Source: an uncultured Lachnospiraceae bacterium | Lineage (GTDB): Bacteria; Bacillota; Clostridia; Lachnospirales; Lachnospiraceae | Assembly (NCBI GenBank): GCA_946403075.1 | Contig: CAMIYN010000005.1 | Location: 1 to 57,519, forward strand | Direction of reading: 5' to 3' | Length of the DNA: 57,519 nt | Shown: positions 15,301 through 20,835 of the stretch, in pieces | Position numbering within the stretch: the first letter of the stretch is position 1 | Layout of the letters: every line of letters starts with the position of its first letter | Made by a program: the position numbers and the translations under genes | The notes under the pieces: model-generated | Database searches by the model: none | What the model saw: the letters and a program-made list of their open reading frames with translations, nothing else | What the model was told of the DNA's origin: nothing

Positions 15301-18188
15301 GTACTCCATCCAACAAAGGTAAATCCTTCTACTGAAAATTCATTTTTGTATAAAGTTTCTTTTAGATTATAACTACAAATTTGAGTTGCCATGCTACCAG
15401 AAGTTATATATGGTTCTTCTCTAACTGGGTAGTTAGGATTATATGAAATTCCATACCATGCTCTTGTTATATTAGGGGCAAAAACAAATTTCGCTTGATT
15501 CTCTTCTGTGAACTTCAATAATGTCGCATTGGTTGAATACACTGAACCTGTAGCTATTTTTTCATCATCCGATGATACCAAAGTCCATGATTCCAATGTA
15601 ATCCCTGTATAGGCAAAAGAAAAGGTTGAAATATTTAATGCTTCATAATACATTATTGTTGCCGTCTTGGTGTTATCTACATAATTCCCAATTTCATCAA
15701 CTGAAACAAGATCTTCGAATTCTACACTATAACTTTTTTCTTGCCACACAGCATAAAGAGTTATAATCTCTCCTTCTGCTATGGGGTTTTCAGCGGTGTG
15801 CCCTAGTTGTACAACTCTTTCACCCAACGAATACTCTGCTTCTCTTGAATCGTTTGACAAAGACCACCCTACTTGCAAAAATCCAGTTAAGGAATATCCT
15901 GTTGATAAAGTTGCAATATTATATCCTCTCACCCCAATTGGAGAGCATTCTCCTTCAACATTTTGTTGATAATTATTTCCATCTGAAGCAAGAGGGACTA
16001 TTCCTTTATCGAATTGTATAGTGTAGTCCACATTGGCAGGAGTAATTCCTATAAATAAATACATATATTCATAATTAAATTCTGCTGATCTTGCTTGCAT
16101 CATGTATACTTCAAACTTAGGATTGTAATAAGGATCTGCTGAAATATACATATTTACCCCTTCGGGAGTTGTTTGTATATTTTGTATATTACTGCTCGAA
16201 TAATTTTGTGCAAAAGGGCCACTATGACTACCACTTCTTATAGCAACTTGAATCTTTGTTTGTGCTAAGTCCATTTGTCCATTTCTAAAAGCTATACAAT
16301 CAGTTGTTTCCAACAACAACTGATGACAATAATAGTTCGGGTCTGCTACACCTAGTTCGTTTTTAATTTCATTATCATATATTTGCAAATGTCCTGATCC
16401 CATCATAAATTTAGCATCTAAATACATCCCTGATGCTGCAAATTTATTTTTTCTATTTGATACTATTACATTATTGGTAATTATTATTGTTCCATTTCTC
16501 ACTTCAACTTTATCATCTCCTTGAAACCTTTCACTAGTTTTTGCACTCAAATAAAATGCAGCAACCTGTGGTCCATCATCGGTTTCCTCATTTGCAGTTG
16601 TATCCATAACTCTACAATTTGTTATTTTTATTGATGCCCCATTTGCAAGAGATATGACCTTCCCTTGTTCAATTGCAAAAATTGCACCTTCGCCCTTACA
16701 TCCAGTAAATTCAACAGCTTGTTCAAGGATTCTTAGATCAGCATTTCTCACAACAAATATAGGTGCATTAGTTGCAACACAGTTCACAAACTTCAATCCT
16801 TTAACCTGGGGTTCTTTTCTAACATCTCTAAATATCGGTAAACCTGTTGTATCATCGAACCCAATAGGCACCTCCACTGTTGTGGCTTGAATGTCGTTAA
16901 AAACTAAAACTCCATAAGTCGTATTCATATTTTCAAATAGAAAATTTCCTCTAAAAACAGGGCATCCTCCTGCATACAGATACAAATATCCTTTATTTCC
17001 AAGATCACCTATTGTGTTCAAACTCTCGCCTTCATATTCAAACAAACCAGAGTTTCTTATATACCAATATTCTGATCCCGTTTTTTCACCATCCAACAAG
17101 AAATAATCTGTTTCTGCTCCAACTTTATTGCTTCTTCCTACTTTTATTTCTTTTTCCTCTCTATACTCTTTGATACTACCTTTTTCAAGTGTCACATTAC
17201 ACTTATAATCTTTTTCATCCAACAAAAGTCCTACATTAAATATAAGTTCTCCTATTTCTTTATAACAAATTAAAGATACATCTAAAAACAATGGTTCGTA
17301 TGGTTTTTCGCTTCTTACTATTACTTCTGGCAAATCAGAACAGTCAGAAATAATCACATTTGCTTTATCTTCATATGAAATAATTGTATTCTTTTTCATA
17401 TTTAAATTGTGACCATTTAAACAAATAAACAAAAATCCATCTACAACTATATCTTGATTATACTCTACATCTTTTGAAAGATAATATGCTCCCCTTGATA
17501 TTTCAACTGTTCCATCCCAAGGAGTATATTCCATAACTGTTCGGTGTTGAGTGCCAAAAGAATGAGAACATAAATCATTAATAGTCAACCCACATAGTTT
17601 ATGAACATGTCCCTCCACATCAAAATCATTTATTTCTCTTTGATTGCTTCCCAAAAACTCATTTATGTCATCTAAAGTTTTCTCAATTTCTTCTTCATCT
17701 ATTTGAGATTCGGTAGAAATATCCAAGCCTTCATTTTCTTTTTCTATTTTTTTTTCACTCTCTATGTTTTTTTCTTCATTAGTATTACTTTCTATATCTA
17801 TTTCTATTTCTTGTTCATTTTCATTTTGATTATTTTTTTCTTCATCATCAATTTCTACTTCTGGTTCATCTATATACTCTTCTTCATTTTGTTCGCTGCT
17901 ATTTTCAGGAGAGATTATTTCTTCGCTATTTATTGCATCATCTAAAATTTCTGGTTCATCAATAACTATATCTTCATCTATTGAAGACAACTCATCATCA
18001 TTTTTAACACTTGCAGAAAATTCTTCATCGGTATAATCATCATAATATTTCTCCAAGTCCTTGTTCTCAGTTTCGCTTTTAATATCTTCTTGCATCTTTT
18101 CAGCAAAAGATACAAACGAATTGTTCGACACAATCATTGCTATAAGCAATATCCAAGCAACTGTCCTTTTCAATTTTTTATTAAACAT
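348..18188 (-). CDS. Giant secreted InlB-type repeat surface protein
   Basis: This encodes 5946 residues, probably a surface adhesin or matrix protein. Residues 1-29 form a signal peptide ending near SFA. Residues 30-185 are very acidic (Glu, Asp, Asn). Residues about 190-720 carry an HKLCG...C.H entry and an ICLNGHNL strand, as in pectin-lyase-like surface proteins, so a beta-helix is likely. From about 740 to 5550 there are InlB B-repeat (Listeria-Bacteroides repeat) modules with cores such as GxSFKGW...LYAIW. From about residue 1320 they are organised into about 11 super-repeats of roughly 380 residues. A Gly/Ser/Asn linker (about 5553-5575) leads to three units of about 115 residues with WxY and FDxxGYMxTG motifs, like choline/cell-wall-binding repeats. 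There is no LPXTG motif, so attachment is probably non-covalent. The start has an AAGGAG site 7-8 bases upstream. The reading frame is open throughout. The ligand is unknown. Confidence 0.93.
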   Translation of the reverse strand: MFNKKLKRTVAWILLIAMIVSNNSFVSFAEKMQEDIKSETENKDLEKYYDDYTDEEFSASVKNDDELSSIDEDIVIDEPEILDDAINSEEIISPENSSEQNEEEYIDEPEVEIDDEEKNNQNENEQEIEIDIESNTNEEKNIESEKKIEKENEGLDISTESQIDEEEIEKTLDDINEFLGSNQREINDFDVEGHVHKLCGLTINDLCSHSFGTQHRTVMEYTPWDGTVEISRGAYYLSKDVEYNQDIVVDGFLFICLNGHNLNMKKNTIISYEDKANVIISDCSDLPEVIVRSEKPYEPLFLDVSLICYKEIGELIFNVGLLLDEKDYKCNVTLEKGSIKEYREEKEIKVGRSNKVGAETDYFLLDGEKTGSEYWYIRNSGLFEYEGESLNTIGDLGNKGYLYLYAGGCPVFRGNFLFENMNTTYGVLVFNDIQATTVEVPIGFDDTTGLPIFRDVRKEPQVKGLKFVNCVATNAPIFVVRNADLRILEQAVEFTGCKGEGAIFAIEQGKVISLANGASIKITNCRVMDTTANEETDDGPQVAAFYLSAKTSERFQGDDKVEVRNGTIIITNNVIVSNRKNKFAASGMYLDAKFMMGSGHLQIYDNEIKNELGVADPNYYCHQLLLETTDCIAFRNGQMDLAQTKIQVAIRSGSHSGPFAQNYSSSNIQNIQTTPEGVNMYISADPYYNPKFEVYMMQARSAEFNYEYMYLFIGITPANVDYTIQFDKGIVPLASDGNNYQQNVEGECSPIGVRGYNIATLSTGYSLTGFLQVGWSLSNDSREAEYSLGERVVQLGHTAENPIAEGEIITLYAVWQEKSYSVEFEDLVSVDEIGNYVDNTKTATIMYYEALNISTFSFAYTGITLESWTLVSSDDEKIATGSVYSTNATLLKFTEENQAKFVFAPNITRAWYGISYNPNYPVREEPYITSGSMATQICSYNLKETLYKNEFSVEGFTFVGWSTVEIKTYGEEVKDAIAYEDRREIINIGAPGTITNLYALWVEDIYTVVFVDNKPTEEMSDIKYERIGFTTMITAPAEAEFSYAEKIVSGYRFSKLVIPNDAGIPIELIQEYGGTNIDSTGAIILKENIDYKVYRELIFPGQSYSGFLSIINENIRDLNLVAYYSALYTIGEYEARFHPNPPKNVNGLHYVTDVVMDPIRVDMRNNPYIDSAQYEFENYKFLYWMVDSTSSDATKIINTGNGYFVGDLTPKEGSNVIDFYAAWEPYKYKIKYKKGNPNVPDTPTMVDEEKEYDKKYRVITTANNQFAYEDHTLSYFVIDEIRDANNQSIAVSERKVFYPNQTEYSNLINIDNATIYLKAVWDGPNAGYKVVFDNNVPAAAKDKVVGSMETLEFAGSETKVITGNIELNGYTLVGFGFNSNDSIPSYRIGDSVFALGSNNETIVLYAIWRKNGGYINFDPGHNAFDNAAPDPMYVDPDNERNEIPRPIYEYNRGNYEFSHYIILSMQDGQGNIITEEQFTEQELIKKIYPGNDAASLIRENGYIVTLQMIYNEKYQVVYSAEDIVDKDGIIHEITPKEQLQDIKINDRDQLVPPSYLITNGGYSFSGKFVNNGVTYEAGQIVKGLCSEPGEQFRLTAQFKISVYYVDFIPGGPVGSDTVSGVINTMEKTVERKYNEVYDLSNQYVWTGHIVQYFVIDKITAKDGSNIEFDFSSQRKITNTYMNLTGVDGATVTLRPVWRGFTYNLIYEANEPEGTVVTGEVEGKTNIENYEDIVLAENNFVIDGYTFLGWSKDKNATKPSYYPNDVVYAFSNGLETTVYLYAVWEKRTGTIKYNLGYDPIQTEVMPDQDTTIEGLVREPAEVYNRHSHEFLYYKIYEIKNSNNEQYELTREEKLKIVHPGDDASLLFRKKGDVLTLIKIYNVSYKVFFQASAREDSDHRVHDVIIPPSGQYEIQIYINDTTVVPEFTFKMDAYEFINLYRHARDDSLEFYTGDVIGNLTNVPNDAVFLQAQFKPVQYYIRYDRGLNVVMGDNMDDTTANYDEDVKLRDIAYYYPNHHAVYWIKDRMVYQDGSYYEYKTTERATYSIPQVGDASTIVKNIATVSKARVILRAVWEADLEEDDSTTYKIVFDANLPKGYTLNNPLATMPQIFVRGGEIKQVPANVWEANGLSFKGWSIHDSKSEQVDYVEGDLIYGLMSRERETIVFYGIWDAIDGKAVIKPGHNPQDGDVEKTYDIDKDAYVPIPEYGSNANVEPTSDFLYYIIDSIVDSEGEPYELTDDEKLLKIDPNKEIALGSFIKNPGDTVNLLKIYNEPYKVKFTADKITSEDGVKWVPTPEEYVQYIYVNDRERLGVDKDENLDVKFTWDGGYIFNEEFDYQGGVYQKGEIVEKLAIQRDTTVDFKARHKSIKYNIVFDPGTETVRDRNVMAGLININYDEKTPTIANQFWTDDGYTIDCFLVSKVTKDGKEIFSDKINQRIENNSQAINLTYVDGAVVTLRAMWKELKYYIGFDPNVPTGYALTEDIRMATMSFAGAEKKTLIPNEYKIKGLSFLGWATKSDATTIDYEDEEEIIALGNENGDLFIFYAVWGFTSGNMKFDVGHEPKINDVMEDVPIKSTEDTLVPNPPEQTNRNNDDFLYYIIKSITPKDSDTAYELTDDEKLAKIYPGESASTFLREEGDTIELLKIYNEPYTLLLKGGRKTSLDGKELIGTPAEVRQTIYVNDRERFGYDESENITDVNFVMEAYNYDGTFTDTDGTKTYRVYNDIVEKLVPQKGMTYQVVANYYPNRYFIKYDRGSDDLDANGEYIVKYQMNDPNAKRYDTTYYAPTNIYSWAGHTPRYYVVDGVITADNIVVSPKDFERKKILQNASYYNLTNIASATVVLKVVWSNTSYVVRYNPNVPNGAQLSENSRTLESQTINGGDSFYMPNGKDYYIVPGFTFKGWTTNPSSYEVMYESGKEMYGMAKNEKDTVIDFYAVWEKIGGFIDFDLGHNPKPTEEPPEVIDTGTGEATMIPNPNELENNDEKPFLYYIIRDIVPYGGTTDDAYELTDEEKLLKIDPRIDEVEASTLLRNNGDTVTLIKIYDEPYTIYMVGGQKEDSEGVVHIATPERCEQTTYVNDRIRLIDPQFKMETGYKFNKKFITKTMNNSVIEYKVGQIVEKLVPEEGGVYTSGLSYTMDATYDPVEYYVEYNAGNTDFTEEEQNKMVNNKAKYAFDMSAQPAVVNYRWTNHPFEYWVVDKIELEDGTKLKSKEFTRKKVNPYPATFKNLINIASATVTLKAVWRNNNYKIYFNPNVPNGSTLLHQITMEPQSVTSNDGVALRKNEYEIKGKSFVGWSLSPTNDDYMFEDEEVVYGLATRENDEIDLYAMWIDKTGTIEFDMGHNPVPGETLGPINTDEVKIIPRPNENRNNDGDDFLYYIIEEIRPAATDENPNPEPYELTDEEKLLKIDPQDDIESNSLLRNNGDTVKLIKIYNEPYDVIMRGGEVKDIVSYNNQYEPEYSTETRLASPNEIRQSIYVNDRQRIITPSYVLSGYNFDNKFKAEDNTIIHTGQIVEKLASVKGGEYEVTAQYKPIEYNIGYEKGSTAISNTMPDTTRVPYNSIKRLSGNSFIYPNHTFLEHVQERIEYPNGEVKIMPNAERKVYGARQGVFNLTNVEGARVVLKSVWSGVNYSLRFNANVPIGYTLDSSSKPMENQSFIENEKKKIASNSFVISGLSFKGWATYSTAKEVYIKDGEVVYDMANRENDVIDLYAIWYNTKGIVKFDPGHNPKPGDITEDIDTSIDEDAVIPIPSKEYQENQSEAPFLYYIIDNIVSKDGEPYELTEDELLMKIDPNADEDILASSLMKADGDVVTLMKIYDEPYYLNKLGGEKEINGVQVYGKLANGETIERQVIYINDRERIEPSYFTLADGFSFNETFTYQGEDEDIIYKIGQIVRGLCQVENGDYNITANYDEVSYKVKLLGGSDKVINQKEVDIDTTKNYFTNVIVDGEYVIIAYNQQPAPIINSNPFNYNNDNSKRVEYFVVDKIETKEGIELINNQIDRKKIYINQPFNNLTTMSEATVYLKAVWTDLVYYIAYDENLPDGFVLTDAEAQKALMQPTKVTGGEEVKLASNSFVANGLSFKGWNTEKATDSILYKDEEVVFALAKAENETITLYAIWQKKTGVVQFDLGHLPRSDDRQDPIYADSVNDRIPSPNRLSNSQNDNFLYYIIKDIKPMATAENPNPEPYDLTDDELLLKIDPVQKDTRVASLLREDGDVVTLIKIYDEPYDLKLKGGKQLDSNGNEILGSPSEIIQKIYVNDRQRIGSVSYALDGYQFANTFVDAANKTYKIGDIVEKLVPNKGGTYGMDAQYDPNEYYLKFRSSITGVTNPESMDPPLLPTPVAKYNVSTTVPRNSYNAPGKSFAYWVQDAVTKANGASLSYKDFNRTVISDGGSFINLTYYDKATVTLKAIWNGVQYRVSFRPNFPEGATVDNPNDEIESLNMVCNSIINNEKKPVPNSIWNVNEYYFEGWAVDSNAEEAEFLVGDQIYGMPYGYEEGYELVLYAVWKKSRGTIKFDPGHNSNDIMDEQDIGEPVKHPGEVQNDSGDDFLYYIIKDIRPKGGSADDAYELTDEEKLVKIYPGDNLKDYLRDNGDEITLLKIYNEPYDVVYKGDRDENGNMRPFSVEPTTDYVQKIYVNDRARLSTASVYKTSGGYRFNNEYVSGAGTRYKLGDIVEKLAGAKGATFNLYAQYEPVYYYINYIPGDVAVSNPLSMDSNSPQILRKCAFNTSYNVPTNYYYNQGRTFVGWVVEKIVKEDGTYVPFRDMERKLLYTGQNQTFINLTTYENATVTLKALWSGLKYTIKYEPNILNGYTLTSTTSMPDSEYVGAEARALDKNTYTSRGASFVGWATSATATEYAFVDEEVVYGLGNRNNDIITLYAIWRKLEGKISFDLGDNPNTNEEAMDPIDVKGDDDQWIPRPGRNGSSNAEGDDFLYYIIKSITPYGSDTPYDLTDEEKLLKIDPNLDEQIAAGSVIRNDGDEVKLLKIYNSPYEIIVNTNVPESINGIENVVIPAGYRQEIYVNDRERLEFPNFTMEGYTLNSYVAGDGSNRVFEQNEIVEKLCPVKYGQYEIKLMWRGNTYKVVFDKGVESAVENPKVVFNENNAYGTRYPLPDITCSLENNKIQYLLVTKIIKENGEEATQFRRATVSIPPENDTSGDIYYYANLSTFSNSIVTLTAVWLKNNINVIYHPGHNGIGQINMDDADNVAVADPAGQIANSEGRPFKYWIIATMHTIPKEGEQPQPVEFTDDLKLLKIPPGTPFSSIANLNDVLLELIAIYDEPYTVNIRGNAPQSQFGTNVTSPSNIAFPLDVNDRARLPKDKFKLGGYNLNGYAESQTGPVAYYEDEIVEKLRPNAGEEKQLYGNWSPISYKVGFESNDSGVVVSGDITPINANYDSEYIIPANLYTRRGYELAGWKVSSITADDGTTLGGDNTELIKLESDGTARVRNLTKYGNSEVKLTPTWKGLPYTITFDANGGGKTATGATQSVVIATHGEAFTLTQVFNPDSANTYISSYNTEANGNGTSFALQTYQTGLTDDDTIFLYAIWSRTNTNNNSGNSNNPGGGSSRGGTSGAGALNSLNQQPAVQGPLTDQTLYNQGTWVYRDTIDKWQYAANLNNIFTNNNDFFNNGNTYSINNYSFETDASVLYLADGFYRIGWNDGEQIFEFDKEGYMKTGFTEANGEIYYLLSTSLNKGAIAKGTVNINGRMYNFDTTTGALIKDGETVECKAGGMWVYEPNTDRWRYQKNTHGSQPNEYLAGDMFRIYGQDSEDYFMFDANGYMMTGNITYKGNSYYMLESGGRRGALAYDKDTSGRVSYLFNNQGVLVAQVNEAANRTGWVQNTQTDGWQYLETNQMGQVLPLTNTYRRLESNGGYYDYIFDSKGNMQTGLTQYNGYIYYLEEKGANIGTVQTGERIIDGSTYVFGSDGTLRSKDGVVYNYGLPLP
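2300..14260 (-). repeat. About 11 in-frame super-repeats of about 1.1-1.2 kb
   Basis: Within the giant gene a four-module block recurs. Landmarks on the protein are KGW...LYAIW, then FDxGHNP...FLYYII...YELTDEEKLLKIDP...LLKIYNEPY, then QxIYVNDRxRL...GxIVEKL, then NLTxxxATVTLKAVW. On the plus strand the word encoding the YNEPY step lies near 2344, 3212, 4377, 5511, 6732, 7890, 9059, 10236, 11371, 12550 and 13650, giving spacings of 868 to 1221 bases. The copies are clearly homologous but diverged, so the array is old enough to be held by selection. Copies near both ends (for example YNEKY near 13650) are the most diverged. Confidence 0.88.
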
Positions 18189-18221
18189 AATTTTCTCTCC
18201 TTAAAAAATTATATTTGCATA

Positions 18222-18256
18222 ACACAAAATGATAAAGTTTTAAAACTTTATAACAA
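18222..18256 (-). promoter_or_regulatory. Promoter with embedded palindrome upstream of giant gene
   Basis: On the minus strand there is TTGTTA (18251-18256), a 16-base spacer, and TATCAT (18229-18234), giving a predicted transcript start near 18222 and a leader of about 34 bases. The spacer is almost entirely filled by a perfect 20-base palindrome at 18232-18251 (half-site ATAAAGTTTT). A palindrome between -35 and -10 is typical operator placement, so a dimeric repressor is plausible. The promoter match is moderate and the regulator is unknown. Confidence 0.5.
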
Positions 18257-18492
18257 AAACAAAAATAAACGGGCATATTATCCCCAAGTTTATATTATGT
18301 ATCATAGTGCTTATTTTATCATTTTTTTTTTATTTTTTCAATATTTTTACACTTTTTTATTTACTTTTTCTATATGTTGTGTTTTGGAAGATTTTTACTT
18401 ATATTGCCTAATTTTTAGATATATATTTTAAGATTATAAAGATATTGAGACAAAAACTTTATCGTTTAATTTTGATTTACCATATGGTTTAT
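18257..18492. other. Intergenic gap between giant gene and tpiA
   Basis: This AT-rich spacer holds no credible gene. It contains a short palindrome ACCATATGGT just past the tpiA stop (about 18480-18489). I see no convincing rho-independent terminator for tpiA, so readthrough towards the giant gene cannot be excluded. Confidence 0.5.
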
Positions 18493-19239
18493 TTAATATT
18501 TTGTATTTACCATATCTATAAATTCTAATTTAAGGCTTGCTCCACCAATCAATCCACCATCTATATTTTCTTTTTTAAAAAGTTCTTTTGCATTTTGGTT
18601 ATTTACCGAACCTCCATACAGAACTTTCATTGCTTTTTTGATGCTTTCACCGTATTCTTTTCCAATAAAATCTTTTATATATTTACACACTTCTTCTGCT
18701 TCACCTGCTGTTGCGGTTTTTCCTGTTCCTATCGCCCAAATTGGTTCATATGCAATTATTATTTTTTTTATTTGTGAACTCTCTATGCCTAATAAATCAT
18801 TTGCTAATTGTTTTTTTATTTTTTCAAAAGTTTTATTTTCTTGTCTTTCCTTTAAACTTTCACCCACACATAGTATTGGAATTATTTTCTCTTTAAGTGC
18901 TTTTTTTATTTTATTGTTTATTAATAAATCATCTTCTTTAAAAATTTCTCTTCTTTCACTGTGCCCTATTATCACATATTCAACTCCTACATCTTTTAAC
19001 ATAGCAGAGGAAATCTCACCTGTATATGCTCCTTTATCTTCAAAATAAAAATTTTGTGCTCCTATATGTATTTTGGTATTCTTTGCCATATTTTTTAATG
19101 TTTGAATATTTGTAAATGGCAAGCACAAGATAACATCATTTTTTGTGTTCTTTATTTTAGGAACAATTTTTTTTAAAAAGTTTTTTGTTTCGGTTATTGT
19201 CATATTCATTTTCCAGTTTGCTGCAATTATTTTTTTCAT
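18493..19239 (-). CDS. tpiA: Triosephosphate isomerase
   Basis: This is the glycolytic enzyme that interconverts dihydroxyacetone phosphate and glyceraldehyde 3-phosphate in the cytosol. The 248 residues match the usual TIM length of about 250. Visible motifs are NWKMN near residue 7 (substrate-binding Asn and Lys), IIGHSERRE with the catalytic His near residue 95, and AYEPIWAIGTGK with the catalytic Glu followed by the flexible phosphate loop. LYGGSVNNQN and GGLIGGASL near the C-terminus complete the phosphate site. An AAGGAG site precedes the ATG. It is the last gene of a long minus-strand run and is followed by the promoter of the giant gene. In many Clostridia tpiA sits in a gap-pgk-tpi-gpm cluster; here it stands apart from other glycolytic genes except pgi 7 kb away. 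Confidence 0.97.
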   Translation of the reverse strand: MKKIIAANWKMNMTITETKNFLKKIVPKIKNTKNDVILCLPFTNIQTLKNMAKNTKIHIGAQNFYFEDKGAYTGEISSAMLKDVGVEYVIIGHSERREIFKEDDLLINNKIKKALKEKIIPILCVGESLKERQENKTFEKIKKQLANDLLGIESSQIKKIIIAYEPIWAIGTGKTATAGEAEEVCKYIKDFIGKEYGESIKKAMKVLYGGSVNNQNAKELFKKENIDGGLIGGASLKLEFIDMVNTKY

Positions 19240-19266
19240 ATAGACTCCTTTTTCTTTAAAATATTT

Positions 19267-20175
19267 TTAACTACTCTTTTCAAAATAATACATATCACAA
19301 ATATATCCTTTTTCATCATATGTTACATAATTCATATGCATTGTGGTTAACATAAAAATCAATTCTTCTATTTCTTTTTTTGTTAACTGTCTCAATTCTT
19401 CTTCGTTCATATCTTGATTTTTCAAAATTTCACTTTCATTATTAAGCCCTTCGTTATTATCTACAAAATTTATATTTTCTAAATTTTTTGTTCCATTAAA
19501 AAAATCTTTTATCTTTATTCTTTTCTCAAAACTTGTTCCATTTGTTCTGTCAATATATGCAATGTTTGCAGCAAATAAAAAATTTGAACCTTGTGCTATA
19601 CAAATCTCTGCATCTTTAAGTATTTTAAATTTTTGATTTCCTCTTTCTATATTTGATTTTGTTGCTACGACATTTACCAACTCTCTATTTTCTGATGGCA
19701 AGTACCAAAAGCCTTCTATTTCATAATACAACTCTTCTTCTTTACAATCATTAAAATTTAAATACAAATCAAGTTTTGTTTTTTTATCTACTGCATTATA
19801 ACCATAGTTATCTATTATTTCTTTGTACTCTGTTATTGGTAATTTTTTATATTTTACTGCTTTTTCTTCACTATACTTTTCTAAATACCTATCAAGATTA
19901 GTTTTATTTATTCTTAGTATTTCTCTAAGTCCTCTTTTATAATAATCTCCATCTTTATAATTCTTATTTTTAATTTTGTTATATTTATAATCAAGTTCTA
20001 CCTTGGCATATTCTAATAAATTTTTATCATATGATAAAAAATTTGATTCACTATAAATAACAGTGTCATATTTTGGCATAACTTTTTTTAAATTATGTGT
20101 AAACCCTCCAATGAAAATCCCTACACAAACTACAACGACTACAATTATAGCAAAAATTGCCACTACTCTTTTCAT
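19267..20175 (-). CDS. Unknown protein with single N-terminal membrane anchor
   Basis: I do not recognise a family for these 302 residues. Residues about 4-24 are strongly hydrophobic (AIFAIIVVVVVCVGIFIGG) behind a short basic start. This predicts one membrane segment or an uncleaved signal, with the rest outside the cell. The remainder is charged and Lys/Asn/Glu-rich, with a central part of likely beta strands (EIEGFWYLPSENRELVNVVATK) and an acidic helical stretch near 250-275. The start has only a weak purine-rich site (AGAGAAG). It lies 6 bases after the CvpA-like gene and 27 bases before tpiA on the same strand, so co-transcription is likely. Its position beside another membrane protein suggests an envelope role, but that is inference only. 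Confidence 0.8.
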   Translation of the reverse strand: MKRVVAIFAIIVVVVVCVGIFIGGFTHNLKKVMPKYDTVIYSESNFLSYDKNLLEYAKVELDYKYNKIKNKNYKDGDYYKRGLREILRINKTNLDRYLEKYSEEKAVKYKKLPITEYKEIIDNYGYNAVDKKTKLDLYLNFNDCKEEELYYEIEGFWYLPSENRELVNVVATKSNIERGNQKFKILKDAEICIAQGSNFLFAANIAYIDRTNGTSFEKRIKIKDFFNGTKNLENINFVDNNEGLNNESEILKNQDMNEEELRQLTKKEIEELIFMLTTMHMNYVTYDEKGYICDMYYFEKSS

Positions 20176-20181
20176 ACTTCT

Positions 20182-20835
20182 CTAAACTCGCAATGTAAAT
20201 ATATTGTTCAAAAATTTATAAAAAAAATTTTCTTCATATAAAAATTTTACAAAGGGAAATTCTATCAAAGTGCTTATTTCTATTCTAAAAGTAGGAATTA
20301 TTTCTATTGCTCTAAACAATAAAAAAAATAACCATATAAAGCAGGTTGCTTCAACTATTCCAAAAAAACCTCCAACTTTTTTATTAACTTCATTTGTGTC
20401 TAAAATCATATTTTCAAGATCCATTGCCTTACATATAGATTTTAATATTATCACAAAAATAGAAAAAACAATTGCTGCAAAAATTATGTTTAAAAAATAA
20501 TCAGATAGAGTTTTTTCAATATATAGCTTGATAGTTATGTCCATATCTTTTGAATTAAATATATTATATGAATCTACTGCAATATCACTTAAAAAAGTTG
20601 TGTTATAAAAAATTTTATACAAAAAATTACTAACTGTTGACTGTATATTAGTATAATCCTTCATTAAAACAATTATTGCTCCCGTCATCATCTTTGTCAA
20701 AAATATACCAACAATAACATTGACAACATTTAAAAATCTCTTCATAAAACCAGAGCTTTTACCCTTTGCACAAAAATAAATATATATTGAAACTATCAAT
20801 AAAAAAAATATATATCTTAAAAGATAATTATTCAT
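20182..20835 (-). CDS. CvpA-like multi-pass membrane protein
   Basis: The 217 residues have about four hydrophobic segments: residues 5-22, 37-57, about 113-135 and about 158-178. The last is introduced by NKKVGGFFGIVEATCFIWLFF, which resembles the Gly-rich third/fourth helix region of the CvpA (colicin V production) family. CvpA proteins are inner-membrane proteins linked to envelope stress and biofilm traits, with no settled biochemistry. The ATG overlaps the stop of the upstream gene by one base (TAATG), so translation is probably coupled. The assignment rests on topology and one motif and should be treated as probable. Confidence 0.7.
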   Translation of the reverse strand: MNNYLLRYIFFLLIVSIYIYFCAKGKSSGFMKRFLNVVNVIVGIFLTKMMTGAIIVLMKDYTNIQSTVSNFLYKIFYNTTFLSDIAVDSYNIFNSKDMDITIKLYIEKTLSDYFLNIIFAAIVFSIFVIILKSICKAMDLENMILDTNEVNKKVGGFFGIVEATCFIWLFFLLFRAIEIIPTFRIEISTLIEFPFVKFLYEENFFYKFLNNIFTLRV

